Assembly (NCBI GenBank): GCA_031262225.1 | Contig: JAISIC010000043.1 | Location: 1-64,000, forward strand | Direction: 5' to 3' | From: Ruminococcus sp. | GTDB lineage: Bacteria; Bacillota; Clostridia; Oscillospirales; Ruminococcaceae | Length of the DNA stretch: 64,000 nucleotides | Shown: positions 45,433 through 54,825 of the stretch, one piece after another | Layout: every line of letters begins with the position of its first letter | Numbering within the stretch: the stretch's first letter is position 1 | Notes under the pieces: model-generated | Databases searched by the model: none | What the model saw: the letters and a program-made list of their open reading frames with translations, nothing else | Told to the model about the DNA's origin: nothing | Made by a program: the position numbers and the translations under genes

Positions 45433-46624
45433 TTATACAGAAGAGTGGTCGTCTGACCGCATTAAGGAGCTTACCATGAGCAGAATTTCACATGACAAAA
45501 ACAGTTCAAAACATAGCAATACCATTCGTAAAATGAGCATAATCGCCGTAGCCGCGGCAGTTATAGCCGTTTCGGGACTGGGCGTATATGCGGCTGTAAC
45601 TTATCTTACACCGTCGGAAGTTGCGGAAGAACTCTATTATCCGAAACTTGCAGAACAGTTTGAGATACAGACATCGTTGACGGAAAAGGGCAGCACAGAT
45701 ACTGCTGCAACCGCCGCGGCAGTTATAACCGAGCCGATTTCCGTCACATCGGGGGATTATATCTTCACATTCCTCGGAATCACAAGCGGCGAGGACCTTT
45801 CAAGAGAGTTTGAAGAAGCAGAAGACGGAAGTACTTATACGGTTGTGACCATTGAAAATGCCGACGGAACGCCGTTTGATAGGGAAACCTATTATGCCAA
45901 TGTAGGTATGCAGCGTTTCTTCGTAACACCGCTGATTCACGGGGTTGAGCCTTGGATGGGCGGAGCGGCGATCTTCAAAGACGGAAGTGCTACCGAAAAC
46001 ATAATCGACGGCAAAATTTATCGCATCGTGAGTTGTGACAACATAGAAATCTTTGCAGACACAGGCGTCTCCTTGGCAATTTCAACAGGCGGAATTTTCG
46101 ATATGAGAGCGTTTGAATATAATGCAGAAACGGGTATAACAACCCCGAATCCGGACTTTGACGGCTCAAGTGTAGTATTTGAAATACCTTTAGACCCCGC
46201 TTTGGGCAATCCTGTTAAGGCGGCTGAGTACTGGGCAGAACGTGAAGCCGAAGCGACGGCAACAATCGCCGAGTCAGATCTCCCTCCTGAACATCGAAAA
46301 TTTGTTTATATGTTCGAGAACGCTGACTGGACCGACGTTTCGGTAATAGAAGGCACAACAAAAACAGTTTCTCCCGATGAAAACGGTTTATATGAATATA
46401 GCTTCGGTGAAATTCCCGGAATCAGCTCAGGCGGCAGTTTAACTTTCAGTTTGGATTATTTCAATCTTGAATATAACGATCCGATGATTTCCGGCGGCAG
46501 TCAGATAACCGACGAAAGCGGAGAGATTGTCAATCTTTATGCCACTCGTTACACCCGAAACGATGATGATACAATAACCTTTGAGCTTGTAAAACTCAAT
46601 AACGTCCCCGAATATAATCCGTAA
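45419..46624 (+). CDS. Putative membrane anti-sigma factor with large extracellular domain
   Basis: 401 residues, TTG start 45419 with GGAGG upstream, inside the end of the sigma gene. About 38 cytoplasmic residues, one transmembrane helix (~40-60, SIIAVAAAVIAVSGLGVYAA) and ~340 extracellular residues, beta-rich with no family I recognise. The coupling to an ECF sigma gene and the topology suggest an anti-sigma/sensor protein, though the cytoplasmic part is short and shows no zinc-finger motif. Confidence 0.7.
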   Translation: MKTINYTEEWSSDRIKELTMSRISHDKNSSKHSNTIRKMSIIAVAAAVIAVSGLGVYAAVTYLTPSEVAEELYYPKLAEQFEIQTSLTEKGSTDTAATAAAVITEPISVTSGDYIFTFLGITSGEDLSREFEEAEDGSTYTVVTIENADGTPFDRETYYANVGMQRFFVTPLIHGVEPWMGGAAIFKDGSATENIIDGKIYRIVSCDNIEIFADTGVSLAISTGGIFDMRAFEYNAETGITTPNPDFDGSSVVFEIPLDPALGNPVKAAEYWAEREAEATATIAESDLPPEHRKFVYMFENADWTDVSVIEGTTKTVSPDENGLYEYSFGEIPGISSGGSLTFSLDYFNLEYNDPMISGGSQITDESGEIVNLYATRYTRNDDDTITFELVKLNNVPEYNP

Positions 46625-46641
46625 AACCTCCCTTCATATAC

Positions 46642-46670
46642 AGAGCCTGTTCAAATGAGCAGGCTCTTTT
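46642..46670 (+). terminator. Intrinsic terminator of the sigma/anti-sigma operon
   Basis: AGAGCCTG (46642-46649) pairs with CAGGCTCT (46660-46667), followed by TTTT and further T-rich sequence. Confidence 0.8.
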
Positions 46671-46712
46671 GTATTTATTTTATTAAATTTTTAATAAATT
46701 CATAAAAAAGTC

Positions 46713-46741
46713 TTGCAATTTTTGTAGTTTTATTGTATAAT
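46713..46741 (+). promoter_or_regulatory. Promoter of the PucR-type regulator gene
   Basis: TTGCAA (46713-46718), 17 bases, TATAAT (46736-46741). Confidence 0.7.
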
Positions 46742-46784
46742 TAATAGGTATAGGTATTGATTAATATTTAAATTGGAGAAATAT

Positions 46785-47906
46785 ATGGCAAACAGATTAT
46801 TTCAAGGAATAATTACCCAGCTCAAAGAATCTATGAACTGCACAATCGGTGTTGTGGATATGTCGGGACAGGTTTTAGCCTGCAGTGACAGCCAGCGTAT
46901 CGGAACAGAAGGTATGACGGCACAGCAGGGTGTGCTCAGCACGCCGGGCGGATATATGACACTTGATCTCGGAGATTCGTTTGATGTGTTTATACGCGAC
47001 GGCTACACCTGCAAGCCGTTCGGTACACCGGGTAAGCCGGAGTATGTTATCTTCGTTGAGGGGACGGACGAGAATGCCGCAAAGTATGTTAATATCTTAT
47101 CTGTAACGCTTTCATCGATAAAACAGTACTACGATGAAAAATATGACCGCACAAACTTCATTAAAAATGTCGTTCAGGATAACGTTCTGCCCGGCGATAT
47201 TATCGTTAAAGCACGCGAGCTGCATTTCAACGGCGAGGTGAACAGAGCGATTCTGCTTATCCGCGTTTTAAACTCAAGCGATGTTTCGCCCTTCGATGTG
47301 ATACAAAACCTGTTTCCGGACAAGTCTAAGGATTTTGTCTTAAACATAACCGAGACCGATATTGTGCTTGTTAAAGAGGTTAAGGGGAGCACCGAAACAA
47401 AAGACCTTGAAAAGCTTGCAAAATCCATTTCAGACACGCTTTCAAGCGAGTTTTACACCCGCATTGCAGTCGGTATAGGCTCTGTCATCAGCGGCGTGAA
47501 AGACTTAGCAAGGTCCTACAAAGAAGCACAAACCGCACTTGAAGTCGGAAAAGTTTTCGACACCGACAAGACCATTGTTTCCTATGATAACCTCGGCATT
47601 GCAAGGCTTATTTATCATCTTCCGAGGACACTCTGCGACACATTCCTTTCCGAAGTTTTCAAGAAGGGTTCGATTGAAAACCTCGACCACGAAACGCTCT
47701 TCACAATACAGAAATTTTTTGAAAATAACCTCAACGTTTCGGAGACCTCAAGGAAGCTTTTTGTTCACCGCAACACCCTCGTATATCGCCTTGAGAAGAT
47801 CAAAAAACTCACCGGGCTTGACCTTCGCGAATTTGACCACGCAATAATCTTCAAAATAGCCCTCATGGTTAAAAAATACATTACCTCAAATCCTATTAAG
47901 TTTTAG
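46785..47906 (+). CDS. PucR/CdaR-family transcriptional regulator
   Basis: 373 residues from ATG 46785 with GGAG at 46775-46778; a TTG at 46773 overlaps that site. The C-terminus has the PucR helix-turn-helix (NVSETSRKLFVHRNTLVYRL), preceded by a GGDEF-like central domain (TRIAVGIGSVISGVKDLARS, YKEAQTALEVG). The N-terminal ~130 residues look like a small-molecule sensor. Family members often regulate purine, sugar-diacid or amino-acid use. The target is unknown; the gene is not adjacent to the pyrimidine operon. A small GGGCA/TGCCC hairpin overlaps its stop codon. Confidence 0.85.
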   Translation: MANRLFQGIITQLKESMNCTIGVVDMSGQVLACSDSQRIGTEGMTAQQGVLSTPGGYMTLDLGDSFDVFIRDGYTCKPFGTPGKPEYVIFVEGTDENAAKYVNILSVTLSSIKQYYDEKYDRTNFIKNVVQDNVLPGDIIVKARELHFNGEVNRAILLIRVLNSSDVSPFDVIQNLFPDKSKDFVLNITETDIVLVKEVKGSTETKDLEKLAKSISDTLSSEFYTRIAVGIGSVISGVKDLARSYKEAQTALEVGKVFDTDKTIVSYDNLGIARLIYHLPRTLCDTFLSEVFKKGSIENLDHETLFTIQKFFENNLNVSETSRKLFVHRNTLVYRLEKIKKLTGLDLREFDHAIIFKIALMVKKYITSNPIKF

Positions 47907-47997
47907 GGCACTCGTGCCCTTTGATTGCCGCTCATGCTCTTTTCTGACTTGAAAATGCGTACGCGGGGCTATACAGAAAATTCCTTTAGGAGTTAAA

Positions 47998-48678
47998 GTG
48001 GTTCTATTAAAAGATGTTTCGGTTACATTCGATAACGGAGTGACCGCCCTTAACGACGTAAGCCTCACCGTGAATGACGGAGAGTTTGCCTTTATTGTGG
48101 GCGAATCAGGTGCAGGAAAAAGCACGCTCATAAGGCTTCTTATCAACGAAATTCCGCCCTCAAAAGGTCGAGTTTATGTCAACGGCTTTGAGCTTTCAAG
48201 GCTTAAAAAAAGTAAAGCTCATAAGCTTCGCCGTTCTATCGGCTATGTATTCCAAGACTTCAAGCTTATCGACAACATGACCGTTTATGAAAATGTTGCA
48301 TTTGTGCTTCGCTGTACCGATGCGACAAACAAGACAATAAGGAACCGCGTTCCCGAGGCAATATCGCTTGTGGGCTTAAAGGACAAGGTCAAGTGCTTCC
48401 CCCGCGAGCTTTCGGGCGGCGAGCAACAGCGTGTTGCGTTCGCCCGTGCAATCGTTGCAAATCCCAAGCTTATTATTGCGGACGAGCCTACCGGCAACCT
48501 TGACCCGAGGACTTCACTCGAAATAATCGAGCTTCTCAAGGGGCTCAATGAAAAGTGCAACACAACCGTAATTATGGTCACCCATGAACATGAGTTTGTG
48601 CGGGGGTTCGGCGGCAGAACGATAACACTTCGCGAAGGCAAGGTTGTATTTGATGGGTTCTTGAACCCAACGGTGTGA
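47998..48678 (+). CDS. ftsE: Cell division ATPase FtsE
   Basis: 226 residues, GTG start 47998 with AGGAG. Walker A GESGAGKST, signature LSGGEQQR, Walker B LIIADEPTGNLDP, switch His VTHEHEF. The following ftsX and murein hydrolase activator genes confirm the assignment. FtsE drives FtsX conformational changes that switch on peptidoglycan hydrolysis at the division site or cell wall. Confidence 0.95.
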   Translation: MVLLKDVSVTFDNGVTALNDVSLTVNDGEFAFIVGESGAGKSTLIRLLINEIPPSKGRVYVNGFELSRLKKSKAHKLRRSIGYVFQDFKLIDNMTVYENVAFVLRCTDATNKTIRNRVPEAISLVGLKDKVKCFPRELSGGEQQRVAFARAIVANPKLIIADEPTGNLDPRTSLEIIELLKGLNEKCNTTVIMVTHEHEFVRGFGGRTITLREGKVVFDGFLNPTV

Positions 48679-48684
48679 ATAGAT

Positions 48685-49593
48685 ATGAGATTTTCGAGCG
48701 TTAATTTCCTTGTAAAACGAGGAATATCGAATATAAAACACAATCGCGTTATGTCTCTCGCGAGTTTTTGTGTTTTAACCGTTTCGATGCTTCTTATCGG
48801 ATTTACCTTTCTTTTCCTTATTAATCTGAACATGATGATAGGCGATGTTGAGGCACAGAATGAAGTCATCGTCTTTTTGGATGATAACCTATCTGACACG
48901 CAGACGGAGCTCATCGGGCAGGAAATCATTGCTGTCGGAAATGTTTCAAGCGTTGTTTTCTATTCAAAAGAACAGGGATTTGAAGATATAAAGTCGCGTA
49001 TTCCTAATTCGGCAGAGCTTTTTGAATACATAGGCGACGATTCGCCGTTGCCCGATTCATATCGAGTTAAGATTGCTGACCTTGATGAAATAAGTACCGC
49101 TTTGATGGCGATAAATCGTATTGAAGGGATATCGCAGGTTCAGGCACCGACCGACTTCATAGGGATTTTAACCAGCCTTCGGAGTGCCTTTACCGTTATT
49201 GCGGGAGCGGTCTTAGCCGCACTTTTAATAGTCTGCATTATCGTTATTTCAAACACCGCAAGGGCAAGTGTTGACACACGTCGTCGTGAAATAACCATCA
49301 TGAAGCTTGTGGGTGCGACAAACGAGTTTATAAGGATACCGTTTTTTATCGAGGGGCTTTCTATGGGTATCCTCTCGGGTGCTTTTTCCGCCGCCTTAAG
49401 CTATATTACATACAACATGATAGATAATCTTTTGACAAACTCCGATACGACTCTCTTCACCGCACTCGGCATAGGCGGGCTTATCCCTCCCGGAACGCTT
49501 GCCCTGCCATACATTGCCGCGACAATCGGCGGCGGTGCACTCATTTCCGCTATAGTAACCGGCTTTTCCACCCATAAATATCTTAAGGTTTAA
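48685..49593 (+). CDS. ftsX: Cell division protein FtsX
   Basis: 302 residues, four predicted transmembrane helices: one near the N-terminus, then an extracellular domain (~45-165) and three C-terminal helices. NTARASVDTRRREITIMKLV followed by GATNEFIRIPFFIEG is the FtsX-type coupling region. It follows ftsE by six bases and precedes the murein hydrolase gene by three. It transmits ATP-driven movement of FtsE to the extracellular hydrolase or its activator. Confidence 0.95.
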   Translation: MRFSSVNFLVKRGISNIKHNRVMSLASFCVLTVSMLLIGFTFLFLINLNMMIGDVEAQNEVIVFLDDNLSDTQTELIGQEIIAVGNVSSVVFYSKEQGFEDIKSRIPNSAELFEYIGDDSPLPDSYRVKIADLDEISTALMAINRIEGISQVQAPTDFIGILTSLRSAFTVIAGAVLAALLIVCIIVISNTARASVDTRRREITIMKLVGATNEFIRIPFFIEGLSMGILSGAFSAALSYITYNMIDNLLTNSDTTLFTALGIGGLIPPGTLALPYIAATIGGGALISAIVTGFSTHKYLKV

Positions 49594-49596
49594 ATT

Positions 49597-50856
49597 ATGA
49601 AGAGAAAGATATTTGTAGCTTTAACTGTCATATCCATTATCTTCTCTGTTTTTGCAGGGATTGCTCCTGTTTCCGCAGAAGATATGGAAAGCCTTAAAGC
49701 ACGTCAGCAACAGCTTCAAAACGATATCGCCGCGAATGAAAATAAACTTAACGAGCTTGGTGACAGCACACGTCAGACCGAAGAATATCTTGCGCTTTAT
49801 GATGAAAAGATGAAGAATCAAGAAGCACTTGTTGAATCTTTGAACGAACAAGCTGTTATTTTATCAGGTCAAAACGACGAGCTGTTAAAGGAAATTGCAG
49901 ACACCGAGGTTCTTGTTGAAAAGGGGATAGCAGATTTCAGAAAACGCCTTCGTGCTATGTATATGTCAAGGAGCAACAGCCTTGCATCGGTGCTTACCGG
50001 TTCGACTTCGTTTTATGATATTTTAGTCAGCATGGAGTTTATAGAGCGTGTGGCAGAGCGTGATGATGCACTCATTACAGGGCTTAACGAACAGATAGAC
50101 GATTTGAACACCAAAAAGACAGAACTAACCGAGGTGAGAACCGAGCTTGATAACACCATCGCACTTGCAAACCTTGAGAAACAAAGGCTTTCATCTATTT
50201 ATAACGAGCATTCCGAAGCCCTTGCAAGGGAGCAGGCTCTCATAGACGACTATACAGCACGTGCTTCCGAGCTTGAAGCACAGTCAAAGCAGGTTGAAGC
50301 GGATATTGAAGCATTTATAATCGCCGAGCAAAAAAGGCTTGAGGCGGAACGTCTTGCCAGAGAAGCGGAGGAAGAACGCCGACGCCAAGAAGCTCTTGCC
50401 GCAGGAAATAAATATACAGAGGATAACACCGGAAAATATACTTCATACAGTGCCACAGGCTTTATCTGGCCTGTTCCGACTGTACATAACACATCCGACG
50501 GTTACGGCAACCGCTGGATTATTGAAGAACAGCAATCCGATTTCCATAAAGGACTTGATATAACAAAGCCGGGGTGCAAGGGTGCAGAGATAGTAGCCTC
50601 TGCCGGCGGCACCGTCATTCAGGCGGGGGATAACCACAATGGCTACGGCAGATGCGTAATTATCGACCACGGAAACAACATATCCACCCTTTATGCACAT
50701 ATGAGCGAAACTGCCGTGGCGATCGGCGAGGTTGTAGACCAAGGCGAGACGATAGGGTATATCGGGAACACCGGCAACTCCTATGGTTACCACCTTCACT
50801 TTGAGGTGCGTATCAGCGGAAAGCACACCGACCCCAAACAGTATGTGAGTTATTAA
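49597..50856 (+). CDS. FtsEX-associated M23 murein hydrolase/activator (EnvC/PcsB role)
   Basis: 419 residues: signal peptide (~1-27), long coiled coil (~30-255) and C-terminal M23 (LytM) domain. The metal-site motifs HKGLD and HLHFE are intact, so unlike EnvC of enterobacteria it may cut peptidoglycan itself. The coiled coil resembles that of FtsX-controlled proteins and the gene is directly downstream of ftsX. Acts outside the membrane. Confidence 0.9.
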   Translation: MKRKIFVALTVISIIFSVFAGIAPVSAEDMESLKARQQQLQNDIAANENKLNELGDSTRQTEEYLALYDEKMKNQEALVESLNEQAVILSGQNDELLKEIADTEVLVEKGIADFRKRLRAMYMSRSNSLASVLTGSTSFYDILVSMEFIERVAERDDALITGLNEQIDDLNTKKTELTEVRTELDNTIALANLEKQRLSSIYNEHSEALAREQALIDDYTARASELEAQSKQVEADIEAFIIAEQKRLEAERLAREAEEERRRQEALAAGNKYTEDNTGKYTSYSATGFIWPVPTVHNTSDGYGNRWIIEEQQSDFHKGLDITKPGCKGAEIVASAGGTVIQAGDNHNGYGRCVIIDHGNNISTLYAHMSETAVAIGEVVDQGETIGYIGNTGNSYGYHLHFEVRISGKHTDPKQYVSY

Positions 50857-50873
50857 ATTTTAGTAAGGGTACT

Positions 50874-52085
50874 ATGAATAAAAAAATATCTTTGGGTCTT
50901 GCGATAGCGGTAACACTGCTTGTCGCCGCCGCCGCCGTAATCTTCACCTATAACTATGCTTTGGTTCGATTTAACAGCATGATTGCAAGCGTTTCGGACA
51001 AGGAAGAAAACTATACACGAATTTCCGAGCTTGACACCTTTGTCCGTGCAAGCTATGTCGGAACGCTTGATGAAAAACTGCTTCTTGATTCAATTTTAAG
51101 CGGTTACGTGGCAGGGATCGGCGACAGCAATGCACGATATTTCACCGCAGAACAAACACAGTCTATGGAACAAAATGACAGCGGATATAGGGTAGGTCTC
51201 GGGTTTTCATATGAACGCGAAGACAGCGGATATATTCTTGTAACGGAAGTTTCACAAGGCTCCGATGCCGAAACAGCGGGGTTTCGTGTCGGAGATGTAA
51301 TCACCGCCGTCAACAACACCGATATACTCCATTTTTCGGGCGGTTATGACGAGGCAGTTGCCCTCATGAGCGGTGAAGGCACTAAAGTTAAATTCTATGT
51401 AAAAAGAACCGCTGCTGACGGTATCATGGAATATTTTGATGCCGAGCTTGAAACAAGACGGTTCGAGATTATGACCGTCAACTACACCGTTTACGACACA
51501 GCCGGATATATCCGCATTTTCGGTTTCAATGACCGTACCGATGAACAGATTAAAAATGCAATCAACAGTGTGATCGCCGAAGGTGCGGTATCCCTCATAT
51601 TCGACCTTCGCGACAATCCCGGCGGCACCATAGCATCACTCGGTGCTTCGCTTGATGTGATTTTGAGTGAGGGAGATATAGTAACAGCTTACTATCGCGA
51701 CTCAAGTACAGTTGTGGTGAAAACAACCGAAGCTGACGTTATAAATATGCCGATGGCGGTCCTTGTTAACGAGAAAACGGAAGCAACGGCGGAACTTTTT
51801 GCACTTGCACTTAAAGATAATGCAGGTGCACAACTTGTGGGCACAAAAACTGCCGGCAAGGGTATGCTTTCGGAGACACATCGTCTGGGAAGCGGAAGCT
51901 CGATTCGCCTTTCCGTTGCATATCTTAAAACCGGTTCGGGGCTTGAATTTGATAAAATCGGAATAAAACCTGATTTTGAGGTAAAGCTTCAAGAGGGGGT
52001 TACCTTTGCGGATATTACATATGAACTGCGAACAACTCTCGATACTCAATTTATTAAAGCACTTGAAGTCGCAGGTACATTTTAG
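50874..52085 (+). CDS. S41/CtpA-family protease homologue, catalytic Ser apparently missing
   Basis: 403 residues: N-terminal membrane anchor (~5-30), PDZ domain (YRVGLGFSYE, AGFRVGDVITAVN) and S41 domain (FDLRDNPGG). The region that normally reads like SASASE or TASAAE reads KTEATAELFA; aligned from the retained Lys in TAGKG, the nucleophile position is Ala. It may be a pseudo-protease or use another residue. The ftsEX-hydrolase context suggests a role in controlling cell-wall hydrolase activity or turnover. Confidence 0.85.
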   Translation: MNKKISLGLAIAVTLLVAAAAVIFTYNYALVRFNSMIASVSDKEENYTRISELDTFVRASYVGTLDEKLLLDSILSGYVAGIGDSNARYFTAEQTQSMEQNDSGYRVGLGFSYEREDSGYILVTEVSQGSDAETAGFRVGDVITAVNNTDILHFSGGYDEAVALMSGEGTKVKFYVKRTAADGIMEYFDAELETRRFEIMTVNYTVYDTAGYIRIFGFNDRTDEQIKNAINSVIAEGAVSLIFDLRDNPGGTIASLGASLDVILSEGDIVTAYYRDSSTVVVKTTEADVINMPMAVLVNEKTEATAELFALALKDNAGAQLVGTKTAGKGMLSETHRLGSGSSIRLSVAYLKTGSGLEFDKIGIKPDFEVKLQEGVTFADITYELRTTLDTQFIKALEVAGTF

Positions 52086-52099
52086 AAGGGCTTATAAAA

Positions 52100-52441
52100 A
52101 TGTTTGAATTAGGGTTTGTTTACGGTCTGTTACTTATCTTTGTGTATCTCGCGCCGGTGATGGATTTAATCTTCATTGCTGTTAATAAGTTTTGGCGTAA
52201 GGAATATTTTGCAAACTATGTAAGGCATGGTATAAGCATCTTCAAACTGATATTCTGTGCGATTATCGCCGGTTTTGCCGTTTATGTTTTGATTGAACAT
52301 CATGCACGTCTTTCTCTGTCTATGTTTATGATACATCTTGTTTTAGCTCTGCTGCTTGTGATAGACATAGCTCTCAGCGTATTCCTGAAAATATATATAG
52401 AGAAAAAATCAAAAGCAATAGTCAGTAAAAAGAAGGATTAG
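52100..52441 (+). CDS. Small integral membrane protein of unknown function
   Basis: 113 residues with AGAAGGG upstream. Three hydrophobic segments (GFVYGLLLIFVYLAPVMDLI, FKLIFCAIIAGFAVYVLI, FMIHLVLALLLVIDIALSVF) and a basic tail. No family recognised. It lies between the S41 gene and the CPBP gene in the same direction with short gaps, so it is probably cotranscribed. Confidence 0.65.
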   Translation: MFELGFVYGLLLIFVYLAPVMDLIFIAVNKFWRKEYFANYVRHGISIFKLIFCAIIAGFAVYVLIEHHARLSLSMFMIHLVLALLLVIDIALSVFLKIYIEKKSKAIVSKKKD

Positions 52442-52452
52442 GCGGTGGGTAT

Positions 52453-53637
52453 TTGGCGGCGATAAAATTTTTAACAGCCCGCGATGATAAACTGAAGATT
52501 CGACGTCAATCCGAAACCTACAACAGAGCGTTTGCGGAGTGGCGAAAGAGTCACAGACAGACTCTCGGCTATTATCCCGGCGACACCGGAAGCAAAACAT
52601 TCACATTCACAAACTCCGTTTTCATCAATGCAGAAGCTTCGAGCAACAGACGTACAGAGCTTGCGGCGTTTAAAAAAACCCTGAGTTTCATCGGGCGGCT
52701 GATCCTTTTTATTTCGGTTTTCATCGTTTTTTTTCATGTCGGGATTCCATACATAATCGAATATGCTTTTGATGGTATCGTTTATGATTATCACGAAGGC
52801 GAGCTTTACGGTACTGACGGCAAGCTGATGTCGATAATTATCGCGGGGTCTTGTGCAGTATTTTGCTACAGCGTTATTCTGATTTCGGGAACACTGCTTT
52901 TGAAAATCCCCGCCGCAGTTGTCTTTCCGATTGTTCCTGTTATAAAGAAAATGTTCCCTGTCGGCATTGCTGTCGCCCTCTCACTTGCGGCGGTCGGCAC
53001 CTTCATAAGAAGAATTATCGGAATATCGGAATTTGGTTTCATAGTAAACCCCGAGAGTACAGGCGAATTTCCGCTTGAAACAATAATACAGCTCGGCATA
53101 TATGTAATTATTATTCCGATTTTGTCGGAACTTGCATTCAGGGGTGTTTTGCTCTCGCTTTTACGGCAGTTCGGCGATGTTTCGGCGGTTGTTTTATCTG
53201 CCATGCTCTCGGCGGTGACTTCGTGTGCGCTTCTTTCGGCGAATATAACCGGGGTGGTGGATGAACCGTTCCCGGGGGTTATGGTTTTAATCTTCCCGAT
53301 GGCATTCCTGCAGCATCTTGTTTTCGGATACTTCGCGTTCACCTCCGGCTCTGTAGGGACGCCTATCTGTATGAGTATCGTTATCGCTGCGGCGAATGCC
53401 GCACATATACTGTTGCTTGATCTGCAGAGCGTGTCCGGTATATATATAGTAGCCTTGATATGTTTTGCGGCAGGATTTTTCGCAATCTTAAGCCTTATGA
53501 CAGATCATACTGATGATATTGAGCTGATATCGGCGAATAATTCACTCAAAACCTCGGCAATATTTTTATCAATAGTTTCGCCCGAATTTCTGCTTCCGCT
53601 TTTCCTTCTGATCCTCACTGCATTTATTCCGAACTGA
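52453..53637 (+). CDS. CPBP-family intramembrane protease homologue
   Basis: 394 residues, TTG start 52453 with AGGCGG upstream. An ~65-residue polar N-terminus precedes about eight membrane helices. LSELAFRGVLLSLLRQFGD corresponds to the CPBP motif EExxxR, but the first Glu is Ser. Later His-containing motifs are recognisable (LQHLVFGYF). CPBP proteins process membrane or prenylated peptides, or serve immunity to bacteriocins. Activity with the altered motif is uncertain. Confidence 0.75.
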   Translation: MAAIKFLTARDDKLKIRRQSETYNRAFAEWRKSHRQTLGYYPGDTGSKTFTFTNSVFINAEASSNRRTELAAFKKTLSFIGRLILFISVFIVFFHVGIPYIIEYAFDGIVYDYHEGELYGTDGKLMSIIIAGSCAVFCYSVILISGTLLLKIPAAVVFPIVPVIKKMFPVGIAVALSLAAVGTFIRRIIGISEFGFIVNPESTGEFPLETIIQLGIYVIIIPILSELAFRGVLLSLLRQFGDVSAVVLSAMLSAVTSCALLSANITGVVDEPFPGVMVLIFPMAFLQHLVFGYFAFTSGSVGTPICMSIVIAAANAAHILLLDLQSVSGIYIVALICFAAGFFAILSLMTDHTDDIELISANNSLKTSAIFLSIVSPEFLLPLFLLILTAFIPN

Positions 53638-53703
53638 CAACTATTACAAAATGCACAAAATGCTTGCACCGCCGTATAATGAAATACAGGCGGTGTTTTT
53701 GTT

Positions 53704-53868
53704 ATGACTGAAGAATTTTTGATACTCACAGTACTCTTAATTATTTGTATAGCGGCGGCGTTTTTTTATAATCTGTTTTCGCTGCGGAAGGAAAATTATC
53801 GAAGAACACAGAAGCTATTCAGATTAAAAAATTTCTCACGTAAAAATATCTATCGTAAAAAAAGCTAA
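53704..53868 (+). CDS. Small single-helix membrane protein
   Basis: 54 residues from ATG 53704, with AGGCGGTG about 10 bases upstream and a TATAAT at 53675-53680 (weak -35 TGCACA at 53652). One transmembrane helix (FLILTVLLIICIAAAFFYNL) is followed by a strongly basic tail rich in Lys and Arg. It overlaps the end of the convergent PHP gene by four bases. Function unknown. Confidence 0.5.
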   Translation: MTEEFLILTVLLIICIAAAFFYNLFSLRKENYRRTQKLFRLKNFSRKNIYRKKS

Positions 53869-54740
53869 ATATTTATGAAATGCGGCTCGTGTTTTTCATA
53901 AAAGACAAGCCATTTGAAGCCGATTTTCTTTATCATCTCGGAAGCTTCGGAGATACCCTTACCCACATCTGCGGGGGTGTGTGAGTCAGAGCCGAGCGTT
54001 AAAATTTTGCCGCCGACATCGTGATATATTTTAAGCACATTTATATCGGGCAAGGTCTTCCCGTATTTTTGCCGAAGACCGCTTGTGTTGACCTCAATTC
54101 CCTTCCCGGCATGGATTAAGAGTTTGAAACATTCGCGGATTATCTCATAAAAAAGGTTGATATTGACTATTCTTCCGGCACTCCCTTCAATGTATCGAAG
54201 GATATAGGTCATATGCCCCAGCACGTCAAATTTCCCCCATGCACAAAGCTTTTTAACCTCGCAAAAATATTTTTCGCAGAGTGCGAAAAGGTCGTCATCG
54301 CTGTATTCGTTATACTTTATAAATGCGAAGTCATCAAGCCCGTCAAGCTGATGAACCGAAGCTAAGGTAAAGTCAAGGCGGCGGTCTGAAATTATCGATT
54401 CGGACAGCCCGAAATCAAGGGTTGCCTGACCTAATTCAACACCTGAAAGGAATTTGATATTCTTTTTTTCATCGGCTATTTTGATTTTACATTCAGCGTT
54501 TTCAGCCATCGATTTTTCAAAGTCTAAGCCGTTGTCATACGTCTCATATTTATATTCGCTCATTCTTCCGCCGTAGTGAGCTTCGGAAAAAAAGCGGTTC
54601 ACTTCGCAGTGGTCGGTAATCGAATAGATTGAAATCCCTGCGCGAATCGCCGCTTCGACCATTTCATATGCGGAAAAGTTCGCAGCCCTTGCATCTGAAG
54701 AGTTGTGAGAATGGGAATGGAGATCTATTAAGGTTGACAT
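53865..54740 (-). CDS. PHP-family phosphoesterase (histidinol-phosphatase type)
   Basis: 291 residues from ATG 54740 (AAAGGAG upstream). PHP metal motifs: DLHSHSHNSSD, SITDHCEV, SGVELGQA, TLASVHQ, LGHMTYI, EVNTSGLR and TLGSDSHTP. This set matches histidinol-phosphatases of the HisJ/HisK type. No other his genes lie nearby, so the substrate could be another phosphomonoester. Confidence 0.8.
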   Translation of the reverse strand: MSTLIDLHSHSHNSSDARAANFSAYEMVEAAIRAGISIYSITDHCEVNRFFSEAHYGGRMSEYKYETYDNGLDFEKSMAENAECKIKIADEKKNIKFLSGVELGQATLDFGLSESIISDRRLDFTLASVHQLDGLDDFAFIKYNEYSDDDLFALCEKYFCEVKKLCAWGKFDVLGHMTYILRYIEGSAGRIVNINLFYEIIRECFKLLIHAGKGIEVNTSGLRQKYGKTLPDINVLKIYHDVGGKILTLGSDSHTPADVGKGISEASEMIKKIGFKWLVFYEKHEPHFINI

Positions 54741-54825
54741 GAATTTCTCCTTTGGTATATTAAAACTTTCACGCTTCTGTCAATATGTAATATACTGTTA
54801 TAGAAAAAATGTTGAGGGTTGATTT

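Noticed and set aside
47906..47922. Terminator after the PucR-type gene
   Set aside because: Only a five-pair stem with a four-base loop and three T residues, overlapping the stop codon; too weak to call.
48285..48929. 214-residue reverse-strand frame across ftsE/ftsX
   Set aside because: Antisense to two clear genes; no domain or ribosome site.
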